A stretch of 15,878 nucleotides of DNA, from contig JAEZLX010000133.1 in NCBI GenBank assembly GCA_023415035.1, forward strand, positions 1 through 15,878. Direction: 5' to 3'. Within the stretch, counting starts at the first letter, position 1. Every line of letters begins with the position of its first letter. Below the pieces are notes generated by a model. The model saw nothing but the letters and a program-made list of their open reading frames with translations. It was not told where the DNA came from and did not search any database. This document shows, in pieces, positions 1-6,189 of this stretch. Source of the stretch: Pseudomonadota bacterium (GTDB lineage Bacteria > Pseudomonadota > Gammaproteobacteria > Burkholderiales > Burkholderiaceae_C). The translations under genes were made by a program, and so were the position numbers.

Positions 1-230
1 GCACCGGCCTCGCCGCTGAACACGCCGGCCCTGGCCACGGCCGCCAGATCCACGATCTGGTCACCGATGGCCACGCCGCAACGGAAGGCCTCGTCCGTGC
101 CCTTGCGGCGGAAACTCGCGAACGGCAGGTTCTGGATCGGGAAATCGGTGCCAGGCACGTTGGCGGAAGACACCCAGCTGCGAAGCGCTGGCGAGTGGGT
201 TTCGTCGAGAAGCGTCATGTGGATCATCAT
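1..230 (-). CDS. fahA: Fumarylacetoacetase, N-terminal part (runs off the left edge)
   Basis: Fumarylacetoacetase splits fumarylacetoacetate into fumarate and acetoacetate, the last step of the homogentisate/tyrosine pathway, in the cytoplasm. Only the first 76 codons are present. The protein begins MMIHMTLLDETHSPALRSWV and continues through DFPIQNLPFASFRRK, the signature opening of the fumarylacetoacetase N-terminal SH3-like domain, then a GVAIGDQIVDL strand. The catalytic C-terminal FAH domain is beyond the window. The start is uncertain: tandem ATG codons at 230 and 227 directly follow a T-rich tract with no good Shine-Dalgarno sequence, and another in-frame ATG lies at 218. It is the last visible gene of a leftward set with a VOC protein, a small DUF2783 protein and a flavin monooxygenase, but a terminator-like hairpin separates it from them. 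Family identity is fairly firm. The true substrate could be a related acylpyruvate if the pathway is not homogentisate. Confidence 0.85.
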   Translation of the reverse strand, partial: MMIHMTLLDETHSPALRSWVSSANVPGTDFPIQNLPFASFRRKGTDEAFRCGVAIGDQIVDLAAVARAGVFSGEAG

Positions 231-262
231 GAAAAAGAAGATTGCCCCTGATGCACAGGGGC
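231..262 (-). terminator. Intrinsic-terminator-like hairpin between the VOC gene and fahA
   Basis: On the minus strand, a perfect 7-bp stem (GCCCCTG / CAGGGGC, arms at 256-262 and 244-250) encloses a 5-base loop. It is followed after two A residues by TCTTCTTTTTC at 231-241, and the first fahA ATG comes directly after that. A GC-rich stem plus U-rich run is the form of a Rho-independent terminator. The interruptions by C weaken the tract, so partial read-through or attenuation is also possible. Confidence 0.5.
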
Positions 263-330
263 GTGCGGCCCCACACCGCGATCAGCGGCCGGGGCGACAG
301 TCCCGCCGTGCGGGCCTGCCTGCAGGGCGT

Positions 331-879
331 TCACTGGGGAATGGCCGAACCGTCGTGCATCCAGCGCGCGTGCGCAGGCGCCTTCTTGGTGGCATCCCAC
401 TCGTTGAGCATATCCCACTTCACGGTATCGAGCGCCTTGTTCATCTGCGGCGTGGCGGTGTCCACGGCCAGCTCCAGGCGATGGCCCGAGGGGTCGCGGA
501 AGTAGATCGACTTGAAGATGGTGTGGTCGGTCGGGCCGATCACCTCAATGCCGTCGGCCTCCAGGCGTGCCTTGACGTTCAGCATGGTTTCCATCGAATC
601 CACCTTCAGGGCCAGGTGCTGCGTCCAGCCCGGCGTGGTGGGATCGACTGGCGACTTCATCTCTTCCTTGGTTGGCAACTCGAAGAAGGCCAGGATGTTG
701 CCGCCGCCCAGGTCCAGGAAGATGTGCATGTAGGGATCGGGCTCCTGGGTCGAGGGCACCTTGTCCTCGGCGATGGCCAGGATGAACTCCATGTCGAGGT
801 ACTTCCTGTACCACTCGACGGTTTCCTTGGCGTTCTTGCAACGGTATGCGACGTGGTGTACGCCTTTGACGATGGACAT
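331..879 (-). CDS. VOC-superfamily (glyoxalase/extradiol dioxygenase fold) protein
   Basis: A 182-residue cytoplasmic protein with two beta-alpha-beta-beta-beta modules of the vicinal oxygen chelate fold. Putative metal ligands are visible at the usual places: His8/His9 in VHHVAYR, Glu67 in AFFELP, His88 in TQHLALKV and Glu136 in HRLELAV, so a divalent metal site is probably intact. The last 40 or so residues (DTVKWDMLNEWDATKK onward) extend beyond the fold. The start is well supported by AGGAGA six bases upstream. It lies 31 bases after the DUF2783 gene and is probably co-transcribed with the monooxygenase. VOC enzymes include glyoxalases, epimerases and ring-cleavage dioxygenases, and the sequence alone does not say which reaction this one performs. 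Context suggests a role in degrading the monooxygenase product. Confidence 0.8.
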   Translation of the reverse strand: MSIVKGVHHVAYRCKNAKETVEWYRKYLDMEFILAIAEDKVPSTQEPDPYMHIFLDLGGGNILAFFELPTKEEMKSPVDPTTPGWTQHLALKVDSMETMLNVKARLEADGIEVIGPTDHTIFKSIYFRDPSGHRLELAVDTATPQMNKALDTVKWDMLNEWDATKKAPAHARWMHDGSAIPQ

Positions 880-910
880 GTCGGTCTCCTAGGGGTTGGC
901 GGGGTGGGCG

Positions 911-1102
911 TTACAGATCCTGCAGGGCGGCCTGCACATGTTGCTCGAACAGCGCCGGGTCGGCCAGCGCATTGGCATTGAGCAGGGCAAGCTTGACCAG
1001 AAAGAGGTCGGACTTGTCTGTCCCGGCCTGATCGATCGCCTTGGCCAGGGTATCGTAGACCGTCTCCAGTCCTTCGATGGTCAGGGTCTTGTCGGCTTTC
1101 AT
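911..1102 (-). CDS. DUF2783 small protein, putative partner of the flavin monooxygenase
   Basis: A 63-residue acidic, helical protein (MKADKTLTIEGLETVYDTLA...). I recognise it as the DUF2783 type that habitually follows MhpA-like flavin hydroxylases. The ATG at 1102 is preceded by GGAAAG at suitable spacing. The reading frame stays open further upstream, but that extension (MRSLAHAGRD...) overlaps the end of the monooxygenase gene and looks non-coding. Only 26 bases separate it from the monooxygenase stop, so the two should be co-translated at similar levels. From memory of the literature, 3-hydroxyphenylacetate 6-hydroxylase of Pseudomonas putida U needs a similarly small coupling protein, MhaB. 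By analogy this protein may couple NADH oxidation to hydroxylation. That function is inferred from size and position, not from a catalytic motif. Confidence 0.8.
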   Translation of the reverse strand: MKADKTLTIEGLETVYDTLAKAIDQAGTDKSDLFLVKLALLNANALADPALFEQHVQAALQDL

Positions 1103-1128
1103 GGCTGTCTGTCTTTCCAGAATCGGTA

Positions 1129-2820
1129 TTATGGGGGCCGCGCCGCCTTCTGGGCGGCGTCCAGGCGCGTCGCGTCCAGCGTGAGCCAGCGAGCGCACAC
1201 ATGCTGGTCAGGGCGCAGCAGGTAGGCTCCACCGCTGGCCGGCACGCCATAGCGCTGGCGGCAATGACCGTCGGCATCGGCCAGCACCTGGTCCGCGCCC
1301 GCCACGGCAGTCGCCGCACCGATCGCCGTCACCTTCAGGGCAACGCCACGAGCGCGCCAATGCTGGACCACCGCCAGCAGCGGTAGCGGCATGGCATCGG
1401 CCTCGGTGAAGTACAGCAGATCGAAGCCGCCACCCAGATGGTCGAGCAGGAAATCGTCGGCGCCCAGGCGAACGTTCTGCGGCGGCGCGCCGTGCGCCGG
1501 ACCCGCCGTGAACAGCGCGTTGTCATCCCCCATGCTGTTGAGCATGGAGTCCGTGTACTCGTGCGGACGCGAGGTGCGCCAGTGGTAGAGCGGGCGCACG
1601 AACTCGTGCTTGAGCGAGAGCGACAGCACGGCATCGCGCAGCAGGCGAAAGCCCCGGCTGGGCGGCGTCATGAAGCGCACGCTCTTGCCAGCCTCGTCGA
1701 TGATTTCACGCGCCGCGCCCACGCGCTCGGCACTGTGGTTGGCCAGCAGCTTCTTTCCGGCCAGGCCCTTGACCACATAGGCCAGGTGCCAGCCCAGCGA
1801 CTGCGCATCCTGGAAGCCCGTGTTGGCACCGCGCACGCCGAAGATCGGCAGCAGGTGCGCCGCGTCGCCGGTGAAGATGACGCTGCCGTGCACATAGTCG
1901 GGCAGTGTGAGCGTGCGGGCCGAATAGACGGAGCACCAGTCCATCTCCCACGGCGTGCCGCCATGGCCGATCATCTCCAGCTGGGCGTCGATGCGCGCCT
2001 TGAGCGACTCGGGCCGCAGCGCCTCCTCGGGTGTCTCGCCTTCGGGCAGCTGGTAGTCCACACGCCAGATGCCGTGCGGCTCGCGGTGCATCAGGATGGT
2101 GTTGCCCGGGTTCCAGTCCGGGTCGAAGAAGGCCAGACGTTCTGTCGGCAGCGGCAGGTCGATGCGGATGTCGGCGATCACGAAGAAACCTTCGTAGGAC
2201 GCGCCTTCCATCTGCAGGTTCATCGAGGAGCGGATGCCCGAGCGCCCTCCGTCGGCGGCAACCAGCCAGTCGGTCTCCAGCGTGTATTCGCCATCGGGCG
2301 TGTCGATGGTCACCAGCGCGAAACCGTCCTTCTGCTCGACGCCGACCACCTTGTTGCCCCAGCGGAAGTCGATCAGCGGGTTGGCCGCACAGGCATCGTA
2401 CAGGTATTCCTCCATGTACTGCTGCTGCACGTTGAGCATGGGGTAGAAGCGGTCGTCGGCGCTGTGCGGTGCCTCCATGCGGAACACGCGCTGGCCACGG
2501 TAGAAGGAATTGCCGAAACGCCAGGGCAGACCACCCTCGGTCATGCGGTCGGCCACGCCCACCTGCTGCAGGATCTCCATCGAGCGGCGCGTGAACACGA
2601 TGGCGCGGCTGCCCTGCGAGAACTGCAGCTCCGAGTTCAGCACGATGCTGCGCACGCCGTGTCGCGCCAGCTCGAGCGCCGTGACCATGCCGGCCGGGCC
2701 GGCGCCGCAGATCACGACCTTCTGGCGCGCCTGCGCCGGATTGGCCGACGGCAGCCAGGGCTGGAACACCTGGTAGTTGTAATAGATCGACGGACGTGGC
2801 GTGTCGGTGGGTTGATGCAT
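1129..2820 (-). CDS. Group A FAD-dependent aromatic hydroxylase (MhpA/MhaA-like)
   Basis: A 563-residue flavoprotein monooxygenase expected to hydroxylate a phenolic acid with NAD(P)H and O2 in the cytoplasm. The FAD-binding Rossmann motif GAGPAG is at residues 39-44 after a strand KVVIC. The DG motif that contacts FAD and NAD(P)H is at 190-191 (VAADGGRSGIR). The GD motif is at 318-319 (FTGDAAHLLPIFGVRGANTG). The C-terminal 130 or so residues form the thioredoxin-like extension found in the phenol hydroxylase and MhpA branch. A roughly 30-residue N-terminal lead (SIYYNYQVFQPWLP) precedes the nucleotide fold. The ATG at 2820 lacks a strong ribosome site. The gene is 33 bases downstream of a MarR regulator and followed by the DUF2783, VOC and fahA genes, suggesting a product in the homogentisate pathway, for example from a hydroxyphenylacetate. 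A gentisate-forming hydroxybenzoate 6-hydroxylase is an alternative. Confidence 0.85.
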   Translation of the reverse strand: MHQPTDTPRPSIYYNYQVFQPWLPSANPAQARQKVVICGAGPAGMVTALELARHGVRSIVLNSELQFSQGSRAIVFTRRSMEILQQVGVADRMTEGGLPWRFGNSFYRGQRVFRMEAPHSADDRFYPMLNVQQQYMEEYLYDACAANPLIDFRWGNKVVGVEQKDGFALVTIDTPDGEYTLETDWLVAADGGRSGIRSSMNLQMEGASYEGFFVIADIRIDLPLPTERLAFFDPDWNPGNTILMHREPHGIWRVDYQLPEGETPEEALRPESLKARIDAQLEMIGHGGTPWEMDWCSVYSARTLTLPDYVHGSVIFTGDAAHLLPIFGVRGANTGFQDAQSLGWHLAYVVKGLAGKKLLANHSAERVGAAREIIDEAGKSVRFMTPPSRGFRLLRDAVLSLSLKHEFVRPLYHWRTSRPHEYTDSMLNSMGDDNALFTAGPAHGAPPQNVRLGADDFLLDHLGGGFDLLYFTEADAMPLPLLAVVQHWRARGVALKVTAIGAATAVAGADQVLADADGHCRQRYGVPASGGAYLLRPDQHVCARWLTLDATRLDAAQKAARPP

Positions 2821-2853
2821 GGATGCGTGTCGGACAGATGTCGTAGATGGTTC

Positions 2854-3324
2854 TCAGTCGGCCCGGTTGTGGGCGATGAGACGGTCGAACAGGTCACTGA
2901 GCTGCTGCTGCTCCGCTTCGCTCAGGCAACCGAAGATCTCGCGGTTGCGCGCATTGACCATGGCCATGGTCCGCGCAAAGGCCTGACGGCCCGCCGGCGT
3001 GAGCGTCAGAACGACGCCGCGGCCGTCGCTGGCGCTGTCCTCCTTGCGCACCAGGCCCTGGTCCACCAGGGCCTGTGCCGCGCGGCTGGCCTGCCCCTTG
3101 TTGAGGTTGGCCTTGTGCGCCAGATCCTTCACGGACAGCGGCTCGAAGGTGCCAATGGTGGTCAGGCACCGGCCGTCGCTGAGCGACAGACCCGCCCGCA
3201 GCACGTAGGCACGCTGGCTGTCCGAGTCGGTCAGCTTATGCAGCAGGTGCAGGCGGTAGCTGAGCGTGCGGTCCAGCGGCACCTGTGCCTGTGGCGACGT
3301 GTCTTTGGCAGATGGGCGGGGCAT
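2854..3324 (-). CDS. MarR-family transcriptional regulator, likely controls the monooxygenase operon
   Basis: A 156-residue MarR-type winged-helix regulator. Helical dimerisation segments lie at both ends (residues 18-45 and 118-152). The DNA-binding core is at about 60-110: LSVKDLAHKANLNKGQASRA is the helix-turn-helix and SASDGRGVVLTLTPAGR the wing. The start at 3324 (MPRPSAKD) is preferred because the upstream in-frame sequence crosses the promoter and operator. It is transcribed divergently from the TRAP binding protein and is the first gene of the leftward operon, 33 bases before the monooxygenase. A palindrome at 3361-3382 overlaps its predicted promoter, so autorepression relieved by an aromatic ligand is likely. 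It is a paralog of the MarR protein at 4588-5100 (64 of 132 aligned residues identical by hand count, no gaps). Confidence 0.9.
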   Translation of the reverse strand: MPRPSAKDTSPQAQVPLDRTLSYRLHLLHKLTDSDSQRAYVLRAGLSLSDGRCLTTIGTFEPLSVKDLAHKANLNKGQASRAAQALVDQGLVRKEDSASDGRGVVLTLTPAGRQAFARTMAMVNARNREIFGCLSEAEQQQLSDLFDRLIAHNRAD

Positions 3325-3349
3325 GGCGATCCGGTATGAATTGAAGGGG

Positions 3350-3377
3350 ATTTTACGATAGTTGGTTGCGCACGCAA
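3350..3377 (-). promoter_or_regulatory. Candidate leftward promoter for the MarR/monooxygenase operon
   Basis: Read on the minus strand, TTGCGT (3372-3377) and TAAAAT (3350-3355) are separated by 16 bases, an acceptable sigma-70 -35/-10 pair 26 bases upstream of the MarR start codon. The -35 box and part of the spacer lie inside the palindrome at 3361-3382, so a bound repressor would block polymerase. Confidence 0.5.
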
Positions 3378-3382
3378 CTAGA
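3361..3382. promoter_or_regulatory. Palindromic operator, copy 1 (MarR-type)
   Basis: Core GTTGC (3365-3369), four-base centre GCAC, GCAAC (3374-3378). The 22-bp stretch matches the reverse complement of 3465-3486 at 17 of 22 positions, with matching flanks (TGG on one side, TA on the other) and differences mainly in the centre. The size and symmetry suit a MarR dimer. It covers the -35 region of the leftward promoter. Confidence 0.65.
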
Positions 3383-3464
3383 TAAAAACCCTTACAAGGA
3401 AACCGATCCGTACCGGATTCCACCGGAATATCAAGGAGTTGCAATCCCTTAGGTACAAACCCCA

Positions 3465-3486
3465 TTTAGTTGCAAACGCAACCATC
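3465..3486. promoter_or_regulatory. Palindromic operator, copy 2 (MarR-type)
   Basis: Core GTTGC (3469-3473), centre AAAC, GCAAC (3478-3482), in inverted orientation relative to copy 1. It lies just upstream of a -10-like TAGAAT at 3489-3494 and about 47 bases before the TRAP protein start, placing it over the expected -35 region of the rightward promoter. A lone half-site-like AGTTGCAA is at 3437-3444. Confidence 0.65.
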
Positions 3487-3532
3487 CCTAGAATGAATTT
3501 CCCCTCCACCCATTCATCGCGGGATGTTCATC

Positions 3533-4567
3533 ATGAAGAAGACAAGCTTGAAACTGGGCGCACTCGGCGCTCTTCTGGCGTGTGTCACGGCAGCCCAGGC
3601 CCAGACCTACACGCTGAAGATCCACCATTTCCTCAGCCCCATGTCCATCCAGCACACCAAGATGTTCAAGGAGTGGTGCGATGACATCGGCCGCGACTCG
3701 GGCGACCGGCTCAAGTGCCAGGTCTTCCCCGCCATGCAGCTGGGCGGCACGCAGCCGCAGCTGTACGACCAGGCGCGCGACGGCGTGGCCGACATCGTAT
3801 GGACCCTGCCCGGCTCGACCGCCGGTCGCTTCCCGAAGATCGAGGCCTTCGAGCTGCCGTTCATCATGTCCACGCCCGAGGCCACCAGCGCCGCGGCCTG
3901 GGATTACTACGAAAAGCACGCGCGTGACGAGTTCGGCGAGGTCAAGGTGCTGGCCATCCACGGCCACGGTCCGGGAGTGGTGTACACCAGCAAGCGTCCC
4001 GTCAAGACCCTGGAGGACATGAAGGGCCTGAAGCTGCGCGGCCCCACCCGCCTGATCACGCGCATGGTGTCGGCACTGGGAGCCACACCCGTGGGCATGC
4101 CCATCCCGGCCATCCCCGATGCCATGTCCAAGGGCGTGATCGACGGGGCCGTGACCACCTACGAAATCGCCCCGACCATCAAGCTCGACCAGCTCTCGCG
4201 CTACGTCGCGCAGGCCGATCCGAACGAGGGTGGCATTTACACCGCCTTCTTCGTGATGGCGATGAACAAGAAGCGCTACGAGTCGCTGCCGCCCGACCTG
4301 CAAAAGGTGATCGACAAGCACTCGGGCCGCGACCTGTCGGTCAAGTTCGCGCGCATCATGGCCGAGAACGACAAGCCCAGCAAGGAAAAGGTCATCGCGG
4401 GCGGCAACGTTATCACCATCCTCGACAAGGCCGAGCTGGACAAGTGGCGCAAGGCATCCGAGATCGTGGCCACCGAGTGGGTCGCCGAGATGGACAAGCG
4501 CGGCTTTGACGGCAAGGCCCTGCTGGCCGATGCGCGCGCCCTGATCGCCAAGCACAGCGGCAAGTAA
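3533..4567 (+). CDS. TRAP transporter periplasmic substrate-binding protein (DctP family)
   Basis: A 344-residue secreted binding protein that would capture an organic acid in the periplasm for a TRAP-type sodium or proton symporter. A signal peptide spans residues 1-23 (MKKTSLK, hydrophobic stretch, AQA before the cleavage site). The mature part shows DctP-family features: a YTLKIHHFLSP opening strand, AMQLGG, and KTLEDMKGLKLRGP, whose Arg (about residue 169) corresponds to the Arg that pairs with the substrate carboxylate in the family. I chose ATG 3533 over the in-frame ATG at 3524 because GGGA at 3521-3524 is correctly spaced only for the former and the signal peptide begins there. No DctQ or DctM membrane genes are adjacent, so it must borrow a transporter encoded elsewhere. 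Divergence from the aromatic operon and the shared operator suggest an aromatic carboxylate ligand. Confidence 0.88.
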   Translation: MKKTSLKLGALGALLACVTAAQAQTYTLKIHHFLSPMSIQHTKMFKEWCDDIGRDSGDRLKCQVFPAMQLGGTQPQLYDQARDGVADIVWTLPGSTAGRFPKIEAFELPFIMSTPEATSAAAWDYYEKHARDEFGEVKVLAIHGHGPGVVYTSKRPVKTLEDMKGLKLRGPTRLITRMVSALGATPVGMPIPAIPDAMSKGVIDGAVTTYEIAPTIKLDQLSRYVAQADPNEGGIYTAFFVMAMNKKRYESLPPDLQKVIDKHSGRDLSVKFARIMAENDKPSKEKVIAGGNVITILDKAELDKWRKASEIVATEWVAEMDKRGFDGKALLADARALIAKHSGK

Positions 4568-4587
4568 CCCGAAGCGGCCTGTCTCGC

Positions 4588-5100
4588 ATGTCGTCCACGC
4601 CTGTTCTCAAACGCTATTTCACCTACCGGCTGAACACGCTGAGCAAGCTCAACGACATGGCAAGCCAGGCCTCCTACCTGCGTGGCACGGGGCTGTCGCT
4701 GCCCGAAGCGCGGTGCCTCTCGGCCATCGGCGCGTTCCCGCGCCTGACGGTCAGCGAGCTGGCCTTCGAGGCCAACCTTGACAAGGGCCATGCCAGCCGT
4801 GCCGTGCAGGCGCTGGCCGACAAGGGGCTGGTGCTCAAGCAGGCGTCACCGGAAGACGCGCGCAGCGCCACCCTGGCGCTCAGCACGACCGGCCGGCGGC
4901 TGTGGGGCAAGCTGATGCCGCTGATCGAACAGCGCAATGAAGAGCTGCTGCAGTGCCTGAGCGAAAGCGAGCAGTCCCTGCTGCTCGACATGTTCGACCG
5001 CATCCTGGCCCAGGAACAGGGGCGTCGCGAAGGGCAGCGCAACCGCCCGGCCAGGCGGCGACCCGCCGACCCAACAGGCAACCCGGCGGTAGCGCCCTAG
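4588..5100 (+). CDS. Second MarR-family regulator, paralog of the one at 2854-3324
   Basis: A 170-residue MarR-type regulator located 20 bases after the TRAP protein stop and probably co-transcribed with it. The winged helix-turn-helix core is LTVSELAFEANLDKGHASRA (residues 53-72), with a wing at about 86-102 (SPEDARSATLALSTTGR). The protein aligns without gaps to the other MarR in the window over 132 residues with 64 identities, and the recognition-helix segment is nearly the same (N-L-N/D-K-G-Q/H-A-S-R-A). It may therefore bind the same palindromes. The C-terminal tail after residue 143 is basic and disordered-looking (RREGQRNRPARRRPAD) and has no counterpart in the paralog. Its stop codon overlaps the stop codon of the convergent DUF2894 gene. 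No clear ribosome site precedes ATG 4588. Confidence 0.88.
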   Translation: MSSTPVLKRYFTYRLNTLSKLNDMASQASYLRGTGLSLPEARCLSAIGAFPRLTVSELAFEANLDKGHASRAVQALADKGLVLKQASPEDARSATLALSTTGRRLWGKLMPLIEQRNEELLQCLSESEQSLLLDMFDRILAQEQGRREGQRNRPARRRPADPTGNPAVAP

Positions 5101-5540
5101 CGCCTGCCCCGCGCGGTGCGCCTGGCCGGTGCCGGCGCGGCACCACCGCGGCGCAACTGGTCCTGCGCGCCATCCAGCCACATCAGCGATTCCGCATGCG
5201 TGACGAAATGGCGCAGGTACTCGGGCGAGAGTTCCTGCATCAGCGCCAGCGCACGCAGCACCAGCCGCTGCGAGTTCAGCGGTCCCGCGTTCTCCGGCGC
5301 GCGCGCGACCGCATCGCGGATCTCGTCCTCGGTGCGGATGCGCTGCCAGAGCTCCTGGAAACGCAGTGCGCTGCGCAGCGGCGGCAGGCCATCCCGGGGG
5401 GCAGGCGCGAGCAAGCCGGCGTCGGCCAGCACACGGGAGCCCTGTTCGCGCGCGTGCTCGTGCAGCTGGCGCCACAGCTCGCGTCTGGCCTCGGCCCGCA
5501 GCGGACCCGCCGCCTGTCTGGCGCGACCTGCCTCACTCAC
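5097..5540 (-). CDS. DUF2894 protein, last gene of the motor-like cluster
   Basis: A 147-residue, Arg-rich, cytoplasmic protein with no membrane segment or signal peptide. The C-terminal half carries the conserved stretch I associate with DUF2894: GPLNSQRLVLRALALMQELS followed by PEYLRHFVTHAESLMWLD. The final 20 residues are basic and low-complexity. GTG at 5540 is the chosen start because AAGGAGG lies nine bases upstream. GTG at 5546 is in frame but too close to it. Translation starts inside the OmpA-family gene, whose stop is at 5533, so the two are coupled. The 3' end overlaps the stop of the convergent MarR gene. Function is unknown. The conserved neighbourhood suggests an accessory or cytoplasmic cap for the DUF802/OmpA complex. 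Confidence 0.75.
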   Translation of the reverse strand: MSEAGRARQAAGPLRAEARRELWRQLHEHAREQGSRVLADAGLLAPAPRDGLPPLRSALRFQELWQRIRTEDEIRDAVARAPENAGPLNSQRLVLRALALMQELSPEYLRHFVTHAESLMWLDGAQDQLRRGGAAPAPARRTARGRR

Positions 5541-6189
5541 GGGCACTGCCCTCCTTGTCGGCTCGCGCCTTGGGCACCGGCGCGATCTCCACGCGCCGGT
5601 TCAACGCCCGCCCGTCCTCGGAGTCGTTGGACGCCACCGGCTGCTCCGGACCAAAAGCCGCGCTGAACACCTGCGCCGTCGGCAGGCCTTCCTCGATCAG
5701 TGCTCGCGTCACGGTCAGCGCGCGCTGCGCCGACAGCTCCAGGTTGTCGGCAAAGCGGCGGTTACCCTGCTGGATCGGCCGGTCATCGGTGAAGCCGCTG
5801 ACCATGAGCATCTCGTCACGCTCGGCCAGATAGACGCGCAGCGGAGGCACCAGGCTGCGCAGCAGCTCGCGCCCGTCGGGTCGCAGCTCGTCTGAGTTGA
5901 GCGCGAACAGCACGCTGCCGCTGATGCCGATGCGGCCATCGTTGAGCGTCACGCGGCCGCTGGCCAGCGGCACGGCCAGGGCCTTCTCCAGCGCCACGCG
6001 GCGGCTCTGCTCCTCGCGCCGCTTGCCGATCTCGGACTCCAGGCTCGCCACCAGGTCCATCTGCATCACGAGCACGCCGATCAGCAGCAGCACGAAAGCC
6101 CCCACCAGCCCGGTCATCAGGTCGCCGAACACGGCCCAGACCGGAGCGCGCCAGGTGTCCCCGTCGTCCAGTTCGTCGCCCGCCATCAT
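5533..6189 (-). CDS. OmpA/MotB-like inner-membrane protein with peptidoglycan-binding domain
   Basis: A 218-residue protein with the MotB/TolR/ZorB plan. A short cytoplasmic N-terminus precedes one transmembrane helix at about 18-42 (WAVFGDLMTGLVGAFVLLLI), and Asp23 occupies the position of the ion-binding Asp in MotB (VAYADFMTAMM). A charged linker (47-75) leads to an OmpA-like periplasmic domain (about 76-203). Expected meso-DAP contacts are present: Asp135 in SGFTDDRP and Arg156 in ELSAQRA, with NRRVEI at 197-202. It starts on an ATGA overlap with the DUF802 stop and overlaps DUF2894 downstream. I infer it is the wall-anchored stator subunit that partners the DUF802 channel protein. Flagellar MotB is excluded by context and by the partner's long tail. 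Confidence 0.88.
   Translation of the reverse strand: MMAGDELDDGDTWRAPVWAVFGDLMTGLVGAFVLLLIGVLVMQMDLVASLESEIGKRREEQSRRVALEKALAVPLASGRVTLNDGRIGISGSVLFALNSDELRPDGRELLRSLVPPLRVYLAERDEMLMVSGFTDDRPIQQGNRRFADNLELSAQRALTVTRALIEEGLPTAQVFSAAFGPEQPVASNDSEDGRALNRRVEIAPVPKARADKEGSARE

Noticed and set aside
1438..3339. Plus-strand open frame of 633 codons opposite the monooxygenase and MarR genes
   Set aside because: It is antisense to clearly homologous genes, has no domain, and has the His/Arg/Gly-rich composition typical of GC-rich shadow frames.
3533..3600. Lipobox-like LLAC in the TRAP protein signal peptide
   Set aside because: Leu at the -2 position is atypical, and a good signal peptidase I site (AQA) follows seven residues later, as usual for soluble DctP proteins.
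3488..4555. Minus-strand open frame opposite the TRAP binding protein
   Set aside because: The signal peptide, ribosome site and family motifs are all on the plus strand. The antisense translation is low in recognisable structure.
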